Shown here: piece by piece, positions 1 to 8,804 of the stretch
Layout of the letters: each line of letters starts with the position of its first letter
How positions within the stretch are numbered: the stretch's first letter is position 1
Assembly: GCF_000381365.1 (NCBI RefSeq)
Contig: NZ_KB905466.1
Coordinates: forward strand, 2,296,769 to 2,360,768
Direction: 5' to 3'
Source: Bacteroides salyersiae WAL 10018 = DSM 18765 = JCM 12988
GTDB lineage: Bacteria; Bacteroidota; Bacteroidia; Bacteroidales; Bacteroidaceae
DNA: 64,000 bases
Notes under the pieces: model-generated
Database searches by the model: none
Told to the model about the DNA's origin: nothing
The model's input: only the letters and a program-made list of their open reading frames with translations
Program-made: the position numbers and the translations under genes

Positions 1-75
1 ACAAAAATACAATAAAACTTATTGTCGTTTATAGAAAATTGCAGATATTTGTAGACTATAACAGCGACAACGTGT

Positions 76-615
76 ATGGAAAAGATAGGAATATTCTGTT
101 CTGCATCGGGAAACATTGACAAAATGTATTTCGATATGGCCGGCCGGATAGGCAAATGGATGGGAGAAACAGGAAAAACTCTTGTATATGGCGGTGCCAG
201 TCTCGGACTTATGGAATGTGTAGCGCAAGCAGTAAAAACAAACGGCGGCCACATTATCGGCGTAGTCCCTGCCAAACTCGAAGAGAACGGAAAAGTGAGC
301 GCATTGCCCGACCGTATCATCAACACCCGCAATCTTAGCGACCGTAAGGACATGATCGTAGAAGAATCGGATGTACTCGTTGCCCTCCCCGGAGGTGTAG
401 GTACCCTCGATGAAATATTTCATGTGATGGCAGCCGCATCGATCAGTTATCACCACAAGAAAGTGATCTTTTATAATGAGGACGGCTTTTATGACACCCT
501 ATTGAAAGCACTCAAGGAGATCGAAGAAAAAGGATTTGCCCGTCAGCCGTTCTCGACTTACTACGATGTAGCCAACACGCTGGAAGAGTTAAAACAAATA
601 ATAACAACCATATGA
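76..615 (+). CDS. LOG family Rossmann-fold protein (first copy)
   Basis: A 179-aa protein of the LOG / TIGR00730 family. Characterised members hydrolyse nucleoside 5'-monophosphates (cytokinin riboside phosphates in plants), but bacterial substrates are often unknown. Visible are the N-terminal strand KIGIFCSAS, the GGASLGLM turn near residues 39-46 and the family signature PGGVGTLDE at about 105-113. Its stop overlaps the start of the SIS gene (ATGA), so it heads a tight three-gene operon with the SIS and PfkB genes. A second LOG paralogue lies near the other end of the window at 63050-63637. Family assignment is firm; the substrate is not known. Confidence 0.9.
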   Translation: MEKIGIFCSASGNIDKMYFDMAGRIGKWMGETGKTLVYGGASLGLMECVAQAVKTNGGHIIGVVPAKLEENGKVSALPDRIINTRNLSDRKDMIVEESDVLVALPGGVGTLDEIFHVMAAASISYHHKKVIFYNEDGFYDTLLKALKEIEEKGFARQPFSTYYDVANTLEELKQIITTI

Positions 616-1217
616 TAGAATCCATCAAAGACCTTTTGCAAAAGGAAGCACAAGCCGTGCTGAACATCCCCATAACAGATGCGTATGAAAAGGCGGTAAA
701 CCTGATTATCGAACAAATACACATCAAAAAAGGCAAGTTAGTGACCAGTGGTATGGGAAAGGCCGGACAAATAGCCATGAACATCGCAACGACCTTTTGC
801 TCTACGGGCATCCCCTCCGTTTTTCTGCATCCGAGCGAAGCGCAACACGGAGATTTGGGCATCCTGCAAGAAAATGACCTGTTATTACTCATCTCCAACT
901 CCGGAAAAACACGCGAGATTGTGGAACTGACCCAACTGGCTCATAATTTGAACCCGAATTTGAAGTTCATCGTTATCACAGGAAATCCGGACAGCCCCTT
1001 GGCTGATGAATCGGACGTTTGTCTCAGTACCGGTAAGCCGGCAGAAGTATGCACATTAGGAATGACTCCTACCACATCGACTACCGTTATGACCGTCATC
1101 GGCGACATTCTGGTGGTACAGACCATGCAAAAGACCCAATTCACCATTGAAGAATATTCCAAACGCCATCACGGCGGCTATCTTGGAGAAAAATCAAGAG
1201 AACTATGCGTAAAGTAA
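612..1217 (+). CDS. SIS-domain sugar-phosphate isomerase-like protein
   Basis: A 201-aa single SIS domain resembling the N-terminal half of KpsF/GutQ/KdsD arabinose-5-phosphate isomerases. It has GMGKAG (about 47-52), LHPSEAQHGD (72-81) and the phosphosugar-binding SNSGKT loop (95-100). The tandem CBS domains of full-length KdsD are absent, and about 200 aa is normal for the short form. Start and stop overlap both neighbours, which suggests translational coupling. With a PfkB kinase next to it, the pair probably interconverts and phosphorylates a sugar. The exact substrate cannot be read from sequence. Confidence 0.85.
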   Translation: MIESIKDLLQKEAQAVLNIPITDAYEKAVNLIIEQIHIKKGKLVTSGMGKAGQIAMNIATTFCSTGIPSVFLHPSEAQHGDLGILQENDLLLLISNSGKTREIVELTQLAHNLNPNLKFIVITGNPDSPLADESDVCLSTGKPAEVCTLGMTPTTSTTVMTVIGDILVVQTMQKTQFTIEEYSKRHHGGYLGEKSRELCVK

Positions 1218-2122
1218 TCGGTATCGGTGAAACGATCCTCGACATTATTTTCGAAGGAAACCAGCCTTCGGCCGCCGTACCGGGCGGTTCTGTATTCAAT
1301 GGTATCGTCTCGTTGGGACGGGCAGGAGTAAATGTCTCTTTTATCAGCGAAACAGGAAACGACCGCGTAGGAAACATCATCCTGCAATTCATGCGTGAAA
1401 ACAACATACCGACAGACCACGTCAATGTATTCCCGGATGGAAAATCACCCGTATCACTCGCATTCCTGAATGAGCACAGTGATGCGGAATACATTTTTTA
1501 TAAAGACTACCCCAAACAAAGGCTCGATGTCCTGTTTCCGGAAATCCATGAAGACGATATAGTAATAGTCGGTTCGTATTACGCCCTTAACCCTGTGCTT
1601 CGCGACAAGATACTGGAATTGCTGGAAACGGCAAAAGAGAAGAAAGCGATCATCTATTACGATCCCAATTTCCGGAGTTCACATAAGGACGAAGCTATCA
1701 AGCTGACATCAACCATCATCGAGAATCTGGAATATGCCGACATTGTACGCGGATCGGCAGAAGATTTCTTCTATATGTACGGCCTGAATGACGCAGACAA
1801 GATATATAAAGATAAGATCCAGTTCTATTGCCCGAACTTCATTTGCACCGCAGGAGCCGGACAGATCTCATTGCGTACCAGAAATTGCAGAAAAGAATAT
1901 CCGATAGAACCGTTAAAGGCCGTCAGCACAATCGGTGCAGGGGACAACTTCAATGCAGGACTTATTTATGGGATGTTGAAATACGACGTGCGTTATCGTG
2001 ATCTCGACAATCTGGACGAAAACACCTGGGATAAAATCATCCGGCACGGTAAAGACTTTGCAGCAGAAGTGTGTAAGAGCTTTAACAATTCAATTTCAAA
2101 AGAATTTGCAAAGAGCCTGTAA
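1205..2122 (+). CDS. PfkB-family carbohydrate kinase
   Basis: A 305-aa ribokinase/PfkB-fold sugar kinase. The N-terminal substrate motif contains PGGSVFN (about 26-32). The C-terminal signature STIGAGDNFNAG near residue 240 carries the catalytic Asp and the anion hole. The gene overlaps the SIS gene by 13 bases, so it is the third member of the LOG-SIS-PfkB operon. Fructokinase-like activity is the usual annotation for this lineage, but the sugar is an inference. A GC-poor gap of 178 bases with an imperfect hairpin follows it. Confidence 0.88.
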   Translation: MRKVIGIGETILDIIFEGNQPSAAVPGGSVFNGIVSLGRAGVNVSFISETGNDRVGNIILQFMRENNIPTDHVNVFPDGKSPVSLAFLNEHSDAEYIFYKDYPKQRLDVLFPEIHEDDIVIVGSYYALNPVLRDKILELLETAKEKKAIIYYDPNFRSSHKDEAIKLTSTIIENLEYADIVRGSAEDFFYMYGLNDADKIYKDKIQFYCPNFICTAGAGQISLRTRNCRKEYPIEPLKAVSTIGAGDNFNAGLIYGMLKYDVRYRDLDNLDENTWDKIIRHGKDFAAEVCKSFNNSISKEFAKSL

Positions 2123-2129
2123 CACCAAC

Positions 2130-2196
2130 ATATCGCCACGGAATAATGTGAGAATCCCGTTTTCCCTCTCGGTCATGCATCATTCTGTGGCAATAT
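2130..2196 (+). repeat. imperfect inverted repeat after the PfkB gene
   Basis: Arms at 2130-2148 and 2178-2196 match at 16 of 19 positions as reverse complements, with a loop of about 29 bases. There is no clear U-tract, so it is either a weak terminator of the LOG-SIS-PfkB operon or a small intergenic palindrome. Confidence 0.4.
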
Positions 2197-2264
2197 ATCC
2201 ACGTTAAAAACCCTATACTTTGGCTAATAATCGCAAAGGAATTATATTGTGCGCCAGTAATTCC

Positions 2265-2272
2265 TATCTTTG
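2265..2272 (+). promoter_or_regulatory. Bacteroides -7 box TATCTTTG for the phosphatase gene
   Basis: Exact match to TAnnTTTG, 29 bases before the ATG at 2301. No convincing -33 TTTG element is seen at the usual spacing. Confidence 0.65.
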
Positions 2273-2300
2273 CATATAGAGTTATTAGACAAATTATACT

Positions 2301-3359
2301 ATGTATAAGAACCTGTTAAGCTGGCTGACCGTCCTCGTGCTGTTTCCATCCTGCTCCAAAACTCCGCCGAATATCTCGGTTGTCTGTGAGGAGAACAACG
2401 TAGGAAACTGCATCATCAAATGGGAAACCGCCCCTCTCATACACGGGCAGGTGAAAGTTTATGCATCCGCCAATCCGGAGTTAATCCCGGAAACAATGCC
2501 GATTGCGGCCGCTCCCATTTCTGAAGGGAAAATGGTCATTGTCACAGACGACCCCTCTCGACGCTACTATTATACAATGGTATTCAATAATAAATACCGC
2601 GTGAAGGTGGCTACCCGTAACATCAATATCCCCGGAATACAAAATTTCCGCGACTTAGGAGGATACAGATCCTCCACTACAGGGAAAAATGTCCGTTGGG
2701 GAATGCTCTACCGTTCTGCACAAATCGACAGTTTAGGTTGTGCCGCACGCCGGGAGTTGAGAAATATGGGCATAAGGACCATCATCGACCTCCGTGCTCC
2801 CGAAGAGCTGAATAACTATCCGCAGATCCAGAAAGGTTTCAATGTGGTGCATATTCCTATCGCTACGGGAAATATGGAGAAAGTGTTGCAGGGAATACAG
2901 GAAGGGAAAATAAAAGGCGACACAATCAACCGGATCGTGGAACGCATGAACCGCGAATTGGTAATAAACTATCGCGATGAATACAAAAAATTATTTGAAC
3001 TTCTGCTCGATCGCAGTAATTATCCGGCCATCATCCACTGTTCTTCCGGCAAAGGACGTACGGGCATTGCTTCTGCACTCGTGCTCGCCACATTGGGTGT
3101 AAACGAAGATATCATCATGCAGGATTACCGCCTGAGCAATGATTATTTCAACATTCCCAAAGCGTCTAAGTATGCCTACAAGCTTCCGGTGAATTCGCAA
3201 GAAGCCATTACCACCGTCTATACAGCCAAAGAGGATTTTCTGAATGCAGCGAAAGAAGAGATCGAACGGACCTATTCCGATATCCCCACTTATCTGCGGA
3301 AAGGACTTGGGCTAACTGCGGAAAATATAGAGAAACTACAAAACATTATGCTCGAATAA
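2301..3359 (+). CDS. tyrosine-protein phosphatase, lipoprotein
   Basis: A 352-aa member of the tyrosine phosphatase family used for phosphotyrosine or phosphoinositide removal (Y_phosphatase3 / LipA-like). The active-site loop HCSSGKGRTG (about residues 246-255) has the CX5R motif with catalytic Cys and Arg. Upstream are the family's NFRDLGGYRS and GMLYRSAQID segments. The N-terminus is a lipoprotein signal (MYKNLLSW...LFPSC), so it should act anchored in the envelope. An N-terminal region of about 100 aa precedes the catalytic domain and looks like an Ig-like module, which is usual in Bacteroides. It stands alone with its own -7 box. Confidence 0.85.
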   Translation: MYKNLLSWLTVLVLFPSCSKTPPNISVVCEENNVGNCIIKWETAPLIHGQVKVYASANPELIPETMPIAAAPISEGKMVIVTDDPSRRYYYTMVFNNKYRVKVATRNINIPGIQNFRDLGGYRSSTTGKNVRWGMLYRSAQIDSLGCAARRELRNMGIRTIIDLRAPEELNNYPQIQKGFNVVHIPIATGNMEKVLQGIQEGKIKGDTINRIVERMNRELVINYRDEYKKLFELLLDRSNYPAIIHCSSGKGRTGIASALVLATLGVNEDIIMQDYRLSNDYFNIPKASKYAYKLPVNSQEAITTVYTAKEDFLNAAKEEIERTYSDIPTYLRKGLGLTAENIEKLQNIMLE

Positions 3360-3395
3360 TTTGTAATTTATAATTCATAATTCATAATTAATCTC

Positions 3396-3403
3396 TATCT
3401 TTG
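3396..3403 (+). promoter_or_regulatory. -7 box TATCTTTG; decides the helicase start
   Basis: This TAnnTTTG match contains the TTG at 3401, which would otherwise be the longest possible start for the helicase frame. Transcription should begin a few bases further on, so translation must start at the ATG at 3434. The AT-rich stretch just upstream contains short direct repeats of the type ttCATAATt. Confidence 0.7.
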
Positions 3404-3433
3404 CCACCGAATATAAAGATATACAGAGATTTA

Positions 3434-5368
3434 ATGAAGACATTTGAAGAGCTTGGCGTTTCTCCTGAGATACGTAGAGCAGTCGAAGAAATGGGATATG
3501 AGAATCCCATGCCGGTACAAGAGGAAGTGATTCCGTACCTTTTAGGAGAAAATAATGATGTAGTAGCTCTTGCCCAAACGGGAACAGGGAAGACAGCCGC
3601 ATTTGGTTTGCCGCTGATACAACAGATTAACGTAAAAAACCGTGTTCCCCAATCACTTATCCTTTGCCCTACACGGGAGCTTTGCCTGCAAATAGCGGGT
3701 GATTTGAACGATTATTCCAAATACATTGACGGACTGAAAGTACTGCCCGTATATGGCGGATCGTCGATAGACAGCCAGATACGTAGTTTGAAACGCGGTG
3801 TACATATCATAGTAGCCACTCCGGGACGTTTGCTGGACTTGATGGAACGTAAAACCGTTTCACTGTCTACCATCAGCAACGTCGTAATGGACGAAGCGGA
3901 CGAAATGTTGAATATGGGATTCACAGACAGTATCAATGCTATTCTGGCAGATGTTCCCCAAGAACGCAATACGCTCCTTTTCTCAGCGACCATGAGTCCG
4001 GAGATTGCCCGTATTTCCAAAAAATACCTCCGCGACGCCAAAGAAATCACTATCGGCCGCAAAAATGAAAGCACCAACAGTGTAAAGCATATTGCATATA
4101 TGGTGCAAGCGAAAGACAAATATGCCGTACTGAAACGCGTGGCAGACTATTGCCCGCAGATATACGGCATCGTTTTCTGCCGTACCCGTAAAGAGACACA
4201 GGAAATTGCCGACAAACTGATGCAGGAAGGTTACAATGCCGACTCACTGCATGGCGAACTCTCACAGGCGCAGCGTGACGCCGTTATGCAGAAGTTCCGC
4301 CAACGGAATATCCAAATCCTTGTAGCTACAGACGTAGCCGCACGCGGATTGGACGTAAACGACCTTACACATGTGATCAATTACGGCCTGCCAGACGATA
4401 CGGAAAGTTATACCCACCGTAGCGGACGTACCGGACGTGCCGGGAAAACCGGAATTTCCATTGCCATCGTCAATATGCGCGAGAAGGGCAAAATGCGCGA
4501 AATAGAGCGTATCATCGGCAAAAAGTTCATCATGGAGCAGGTACCCACAGGGAAGCAAATCTGTGAGAAACAACTCATCAAGGTAATTGATGATATCGAA
4601 AAAGTAAAGGTCAATGAAGAGGAGATTGCCGACTTTATGCCCGATATTTATCGTAAACTGGAATGGTTGAGCAAAGAAGATGTTATCAAACGTATGGTAT
4701 CGATGGAGTTCAACCGTTTCTTAGAGTACTATCGTGACCGTGAAGAAATACAAACAGCTACCGACAGCCGTGGTGAACGCGGAAGCCGTGAAGATCGCGG
4801 AGGCCGTGAAGGTGGCAGCCGCAAGGCAGCACCGGGATTCACCCGCCTGTTCATCAACTTGGGTAAGATGGATAATTTTTTTCCCAGTGAACTGATCAGC
4901 CTGCTGAACAGTAACACCCGTGGACGTATTGAGTTGGGGCGTATCGATCTGATGAAAAACTTCTCTTTCTTTGAAGTAGAAGAAAAAGAGACTCAGAATG
5001 TAATAAAAGCCTTAAATCGCGCAAACTGGAACGGTCGCAGGGTTTCGGTCGAAATTGCCGGAGAAGAGGGCGGAGAAGGCCGTAGAAACAGCGACAGAAG
5101 CAATGATAAAAGTGGCGTCAAAGGTAGAAACGGCAGAAGTAAAGATACTCAAAAAGATAATTCCACATCGGCATCAGCTAAACCGCGCAAAGAAAAAGCA
5201 AGCAAAACGCCTGCTTCCACCGACAGCAAGAAGCAAAAGCCAAGCCGTGAAGAACGCGGTTATAAAAATGCACGTGGAAAGAAAGACGATTGGAAGCAAT
5301 TCTTCAAAGATGAAGAACCGGATTTCAGTGAAGAAGGCTGGGCACGCAGAAAACCAAAGAAAAAATAA
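3434..5368 (+). CDS. DEAD-box RNA helicase, DbpA/CsdA-like
   Basis: A 644-aa ATP-dependent RNA helicase. It shows the Q-motif, AQTGTGKTAA (motif I), PTRELCLQ (Ia), MDEADEML (II), SAT (III) and HRSGRTGRAGKTG (VI). After the helicase core comes an arginine/glycine-rich linker and a DbpA-type RNA-binding domain (FINLGKMDNFFPSEL...). A long Lys/Arg-rich basic tail ends in RRKPKKK. Such proteins act in ribosome assembly or cold-shock RNA remodelling. I use ATG 3434 because the upstream TTG lies in the -7 box. A strong terminator follows the stop. Confidence 0.92.
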   Translation: MKTFEELGVSPEIRRAVEEMGYENPMPVQEEVIPYLLGENNDVVALAQTGTGKTAAFGLPLIQQINVKNRVPQSLILCPTRELCLQIAGDLNDYSKYIDGLKVLPVYGGSSIDSQIRSLKRGVHIIVATPGRLLDLMERKTVSLSTISNVVMDEADEMLNMGFTDSINAILADVPQERNTLLFSATMSPEIARISKKYLRDAKEITIGRKNESTNSVKHIAYMVQAKDKYAVLKRVADYCPQIYGIVFCRTRKETQEIADKLMQEGYNADSLHGELSQAQRDAVMQKFRQRNIQILVATDVAARGLDVNDLTHVINYGLPDDTESYTHRSGRTGRAGKTGISIAIVNMREKGKMREIERIIGKKFIMEQVPTGKQICEKQLIKVIDDIEKVKVNEEEIADFMPDIYRKLEWLSKEDVIKRMVSMEFNRFLEYYRDREEIQTATDSRGERGSREDRGGREGGSRKAAPGFTRLFINLGKMDNFFPSELISLLNSNTRGRIELGRIDLMKNFSFFEVEEKETQNVIKALNRANWNGRRVSVEIAGEEGGEGRRNSDRSNDKSGVKGRNGRSKDTQKDNSTSASAKPRKEKASKTPASTDSKKQKPSREERGYKNARGKKDDWKQFFKDEEPDFSEEGWARRKPKKK

Positions 5369-5393
5369 GAATATCCTTTTCAGCAAAGGAAGT

Positions 5394-5431
5394 GAGACTG
5401 TTTCCAATCAGGGATTCAGTCTCTTTTTTTT
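5394..5431 (+). terminator. intrinsic terminator after the DEAD-box helicase
   Basis: Stem GAGACTG (5394-5400) with CAGTCTC (5417-5423), followed by eight T residues (5424-5431). Confidence 0.85.
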
Positions 5432-5565
5432 CGGAACAGCACTCTATTTAAGCTCAACCCGGCAATAAGAACCATACGGCATAACTTCTCCTCTTCCGGG
5501 AAGGAACATCCATAAAGAACGGCGGCCGATAGGATAAAAGTTATGTAGGACTCAAGTTATTTTAT

Positions 5566-5573
5566 TACCTTTG
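5566..5573 (+). promoter_or_regulatory. -7 box TACCTTTG for the EamA transporter
   Basis: TAnnTTTG match 38 bases before the ATG at 5612. Confidence 0.6.
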
Positions 5574-5611
5574 CGGCGTTTTTCAAAACAATGAACCCTA
5601 TTCCTTAAAGT

Positions 5612-6475
5612 ATGAATAAATTAAACGGTTTTCTCTACGGACTGCTGTCTTCGGCATCTTTCGGCCTCATTCCGCTATTCACCATTCCGGTGATGCGGCA
5701 AGGGATGCAGTTCGAATCAATTTTATTATACCGGTTTGCTTTTGCCACACTGGCACTGGGGCTTATCTTGTTACTCGACGGACAATCTTTCCGTATCAAC
5801 CGCCGGGATATCCCTTCACTCGTATTGTTGGCATTTCTTTATCTGATGTCCGCCGTATTCCTATTCTGGGGATATAAATTCATGGCGAGCGGCATCGCTA
5901 CCACCCTTCACTTCATGTATCCGGTACTGACCACTTTGATAATGATGCTATTCTTCCGTGAAAAGAAATCCATCTGGCGTTTTCTGGCAATTATTCTCGC
6001 TGTAAGCGGAGTGTTTTTCCTGTCTCAAGGTGACGATTCGGGCAATATCACGATCACCGGCATTCTTATTGTCCTTCTTTCAGCTTTGGGATATGCACTT
6101 TATCTGGTAACCGTAAGTCAATTAAAAGTCGGCCAAATGAAAGGATTACGACTCACATTTTATGTATTTCTATTCGGAACTTTATTGCTTCTTGCAGGAA
6201 TCAATGCCACAGGAGATATCCAACCTATCGGTAATTGGCACATAGCCGGGAATCTGATGATGCTCGCCATCATTCCAACCGTCATCTCCAATCTGGCACT
6301 GGTGAGAGCCGTGAAATGCATCGGTTCTACCCTTACTTCGGTTTTAGGAGCTATGGAACCGGTCACCGCCGTATGTGTCGGCATCTTTATGTTCGGAGAA
6401 CCTTTCACAAGCAGCATCGGCTTGGGAATCGCCTTAATCATTACCGCAGTAACGGTAATAATACTAAAACGGTAA
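5612..6475 (+). CDS. EamA/DMT-family transporter
   Basis: A 287-aa integral inner-membrane protein with about ten hydrophobic segments arranged as two EamA repeats of five helices, typical of drug/metabolite transporters. The second repeat ends with the family's common LGAMEPVTAVCVGIFMFGEP segment. The substrate could be an amino acid, nucleotide sugar or other metabolite and cannot be assigned. It is monocistronic: its own -7 box precedes it and the next gene is convergent. Confidence 0.87.
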   Translation: MNKLNGFLYGLLSSASFGLIPLFTIPVMRQGMQFESILLYRFAFATLALGLILLLDGQSFRINRRDIPSLVLLAFLYLMSAVFLFWGYKFMASGIATTLHFMYPVLTTLIMMLFFREKKSIWRFLAIILAVSGVFFLSQGDDSGNITITGILIVLLSALGYALYLVTVSQLKVGQMKGLRLTFYVFLFGTLLLLAGINATGDIQPIGNWHIAGNLMMLAIIPTVISNLALVRAVKCIGSTLTSVLGAMEPVTAVCVGIFMFGEPFTSSIGLGIALIITAVTVIILKR

Positions 6476-6615
6476 AGTCACCCGGCATTTACAAGATATT
6501 GACCGGCCATCCAGAGAGGAAGAATGTGCCAAAGCTCAACTTTAAAGAAAATGAATTTTTAATCTGAAACTTGATACCCTTCATCAATTGTTCATTTTAG
6601 CCTTGCCCCCCTCTT

Positions 6616-8754
6616 CTATTTGGAACCATTGATTTTCAGTTCCTTGATCAAATTGGCCGCCCCGCCATATTTCTCTATAATAAAAAGCATATAGCGTACA
6701 TCCACACCAATGCAACGTTGCAAATCCGGTTCAAAAACAATATCACTGCTCATCGCTTCCCAATTTCCATCGAAAGCAAGCCCCAACAACTCACCTTTTG
6801 CATTGAACATCGCACTACCGGAATTTCCGCCCGTAATATCGTTATTAGAGATAAAACATACCTTCATTTCTCCCTTTTCATCCGCATAACGTCCAAAATC
6901 TCCGGCACTGAACAGTTCCAATAAACGCGGGCTGACCTCAAAATCCGGATCTCCCTGATGATCACGCATCTTTTCGAATATTCCCATCGGAGTAGTATAA
7001 TAATTATAAACCGCCCCATTGAACGGAGAATAGCTGCAAACTGTTCCAAAGCTAAGCCGCATAGTCGAATTGGCATCCGGATAAAAATTACGATCGGCAT
7101 ACATCCGGCGAACAGCCGCATTGAATAACCGCTCATCTCTCTCTATCTTTTCCGAAGCCTCCACTACCGCATGATTCATATCATAATAAGCCACAATAAG
7201 GTCGATACCTAACGAGATTGCAGGATCGTCGATGATATTGAACGTTGTATCACGTTCCAGAAAGCGTTTCAGGCCTCTTGGAGAAGTTATTTCCGAGCGG
7301 GCATACAAAGTGTCGATATAAGCCTGCTCATTGCCATTATAAAGTGTATCGATAGTCTGATACATCGGTGGCAGATACTTGGCAGGCACCTCTTCGCGAT
7401 ATTCTCTCAAAAGTGCTGTAAACACCTCCTTATCAATGTCAATATCCAGATTGGCATACTTTTCCAATAAACTTTTCAACCGTGCAACCACCTGCTTCTC
7501 CTCTGCTTCAAAATCAAAATTAAGAATTTCGAGCGACAACTGTACCAACTCCGGCCCGTTAATGAACGATTCACCGAAATAAGCCAGCGCCCGATTCACT
7601 TCCCGCCGACTCTTATAGTTCAATTCGAGCGAAGAGAGCAGATGCATCAGCTTTTCACGCTCAGCAGGAGTATTCTGAATCCATTGCCTCAATGTAGCTT
7701 CCAACTCCCGCTTCTTCTCAAGTACTTTCAGCTTACGGATCGCCTTGTTCGTTCCTATGCTGTTTTTCCAATAATTAGAACTTTCATCATACTTAGAAGC
7801 ATACTTAATGCGGATATCGTCTCTACGATCCATCTCGCGCTTCCAGATAGCCTGTTTCACACCACGCACATCTATCATCGCCTGGTTCATGCCGTTCATC
7901 ATCTCTTCAATGCCAAAAGAAGATAGAAAACGTTCCGTACTGCCCGGATAACCCAAAGTCATACAGAAAGAACCTTCCTTGTACCCATCCAATGAGACAG
8001 GAGCTACATACGACGGGTGATAAGGCACATTATCGGGTGAATAATCGGCCGGTTCGTTCTTCTTATCGGCATAAATACGAAAAACCGAGAAATCACCGGT
8101 ATGGCGCGGCCACATCCAATTATCCGTATCCCAACCAAATTTTCCAATAGAAGACGGAGGAGCAAATACCAGTCGCACATCGTTGAAATCGCGATAAACC
8201 GACAACCAAAATTCATTTCCGCCATAATAAGCATCAACCACCCCCACAAGTGTAGAGTCTTTGAGGCTCACCTCATCGGCTATCAAACGTGTAATGGAAT
8301 CGACGGCCGCTATACGTTCCGGCTCAGTCATGGAGTCACGGGTTACCTTGAGCACGCGTTTCGTCACATCTTCCGTACGCAGTAAAAAACGGACATACAG
8401 TTCCGGATTAGGCAGTTCTTCTTCAAGAGTGCGGGCTACAAACCCCTCTTTCAAATAATCGTGTTCAACCGTAGAATGTTGTTGTACGCTACTGAAACCG
8501 CAGTGATGATTGGTAAAGACCAATCCGTCTTCCGAAACGACAACACCGGAACAAAATCCTCCGAAACTGACTACAGCATCTTTCAAAGAGGCTTTTTTAG
8601 GATTATAAAGTTTCTTAGCGGGCATCTGCAAACCAAGCTCTTTCATCGATTTCTGCGTTTGTTTATTCAAATTCCCTAACAGCCACATCCCTTCATCGGC
8701 ATGGGCGGCCGATGAAAGGAAAAGAGCAATCATTGCAAATAGTTTAAGTTTCAT
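6616..8754 (-). CDS. S46-family dipeptidyl peptidase, DPP7 type
   Basis: A 712-aa secreted or periplasmic serine exopeptidase that removes dipeptides from the N-terminus of peptides. A signal peptide (MKLKLFAMIALFLSSAAHA) precedes the mature protein. The trypsin-like triad is visible as TNHHCG (His near residue 84), an Asp in the central region, and GGNSGSAMFN near 640 with the nucleophilic Ser. Just after it, LAFDGNWE has Gly where DPP11 enzymes have Arg. By that family rule this is DPP7-like, preferring hydrophobic rather than acidic P1 residues. Length matches the family. It is monocistronic on the minus strand. Confidence 0.9.
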   Translation of the reverse strand: MKLKLFAMIALFLSSAAHADEGMWLLGNLNKQTQKSMKELGLQMPAKKLYNPKKASLKDAVVSFGGFCSGVVVSEDGLVFTNHHCGFSSVQQHSTVEHDYLKEGFVARTLEEELPNPELYVRFLLRTEDVTKRVLKVTRDSMTEPERIAAVDSITRLIADEVSLKDSTLVGVVDAYYGGNEFWLSVYRDFNDVRLVFAPPSSIGKFGWDTDNWMWPRHTGDFSVFRIYADKKNEPADYSPDNVPYHPSYVAPVSLDGYKEGSFCMTLGYPGSTERFLSSFGIEEMMNGMNQAMIDVRGVKQAIWKREMDRRDDIRIKYASKYDESSNYWKNSIGTNKAIRKLKVLEKKRELEATLRQWIQNTPAEREKLMHLLSSLELNYKSRREVNRALAYFGESFINGPELVQLSLEILNFDFEAEEKQVVARLKSLLEKYANLDIDIDKEVFTALLREYREEVPAKYLPPMYQTIDTLYNGNEQAYIDTLYARSEITSPRGLKRFLERDTTFNIIDDPAISLGIDLIVAYYDMNHAVVEASEKIERDERLFNAAVRRMYADRNFYPDANSTMRLSFGTVCSYSPFNGAVYNYYTTPMGIFEKMRDHQGDPDFEVSPRLLELFSAGDFGRYADEKGEMKVCFISNNDITGGNSGSAMFNAKGELLGLAFDGNWEAMSSDIVFEPDLQRCIGVDVRYMLFIIEKYGGAANLIKELKINGSK

Positions 8755-8804
8755 TCAATTGGGGGATTAAGTGGACATTTTTTATAATTCAAATCAAAGA
8801 AGCA

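Noticed and set aside
3401..3433. TTG start for the DEAD-box helicase
   Set aside because: The TTG is part of the -7 promoter box, so it is not within the transcript.
5055..5468. 137-codon frame overlapping the helicase tail
   Set aside because: It is the shifted frame of the Lys/Arg-rich tail and runs through the terminator.
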